A stretch of 58,474 nucleotides of DNA. Source: Bifidobacterium biavatii DSM 23969 (GTDB lineage: Bacteria; Actinomycetota; Actinomycetes; Actinomycetales; Bifidobacteriaceae). Position 1 is the first letter of the stretch, and each line of letters starts with the position of its first letter. This document shows, piece by piece, positions 58,383-58,474 of this stretch. Under the pieces are notes generated by a model. The model had not been told where the DNA came from. It saw nothing but the letters and a program-made list of their open reading frames with translations, and did no database searches. The stretch lies in contig NZ_JGYN01000024.1 of assembly GCF_000741165.1 (NCBI RefSeq), positions 1-58,474 on the forward strand. The letters are read 5' to 3'. Position numbers and translations under genes: made by a program.

Positions 58383-58474
58383 CTATTCGCCCTTGTCGGC
58401 GAACGCCGGGTCGGAGACCGCGCTGTACGCGTTGCCGGCCACGGCCTCGACGCGTTCGACGCGGGTGATGCCGC
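58383..58474 (-). CDS. C-terminal end of an unidentified protein (partial)
   Basis: On the minus strand the frame reads GITRVERVEAVAGNAYSAVS and then DPAFADKGE before a TAG stop at 58385-58383. Only about 29 residues are inside the window, too few to name the family. It is codirectional with GH31, about 76 bp upstream, and is probably another gene of the glycan cluster. Confidence 0.6.
   Translation of the reverse strand, partial: GITRVERVEAVAGNAYSAVSDPAFADKGE

Overview
The window looks like chromosomal DNA of a Bifidobacterium. It is GC-rich, carries the lacto-N-biose/galacto-N-biose (LNB/GNB) phosphorylase pathway with its ABC transporter, and has an array of host-glycan hydrolases controlled by ROK and LacI repressors. 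The species cannot be fixed from the sequence alone.

Layout. 1-415: the end of an rRNA operon (23S tail, 5S, terminator). 593-6316: D-Ala-D-Ala ligase, an MscS-type channel, and two paralogous DUF2974-like alpha/beta hydrolases flanking a TetR regulator. 6613-8394: an aminotransferase, then tRNA-Gly(GCC), tRNA-Val(GAC), tRNA-Val(CAC), tRNA-Ala(GGC) and a terminator. 8865-15964: a His-rich coiled-coil surface protein with an LASTG sorting signal, a methyltransferase-GNAT fusion, a hexapeptide acetyltransferase, a UMF1-like MFS protein, DAHP synthase and a Nudix hydrolase.

15965-25392 is a probable genomic island: TetR, YesL-like protein, GH30 glycosidase, an Lpl-type sugar ABC transporter, a type-B carboxylesterase and a beta-lactamase-fold hydrolase. 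It lies between two 148-bp direct copies of the 3' end of the Nudix gene (3 mismatches). Its divergent promoters each carry the palindrome TTACT-N3-AGTAA between the -35 and -10 boxes.

25597-42010: a 953-aa transglutaminase-like protein, then nagB-nagA with a divergent ROK regulator, and the LNB/GNB operon reading leftward (binding protein, two permeases, lnpA, lnpB, lnpC). No lnpD (galE) follows lnpC. CutC lies upstream of the operon.

42284-58474: a second ROK regulator with a PfkB fructokinase, a VOC protein and a FucP-like transporter; then GH125 alpha-mannosidase, an AGE-family (mannose) isomerase, GH29 fucosidase, LacI, a lipid-anchored GH85 endo-beta-N-acetylglucosaminidase, GH31, and the tail of one more gene. 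Read together this is an N-glycan pathway: GH85 frees the glycan outside, GH125, GH29 and GH31 trim it inside, mannose becomes fructose (AGE) and then fructose-6-P (PfkB), while GlcNAc goes through NahK or NagA/NagB.

Three convergent intergenic regions (1887-2090, 8584-8821, 12289-12483) share one architecture: two or more direct copies of a core facing inverted copies of the same core. The core sequence is unrelated between the three loci. This is the least explained structure in the window.
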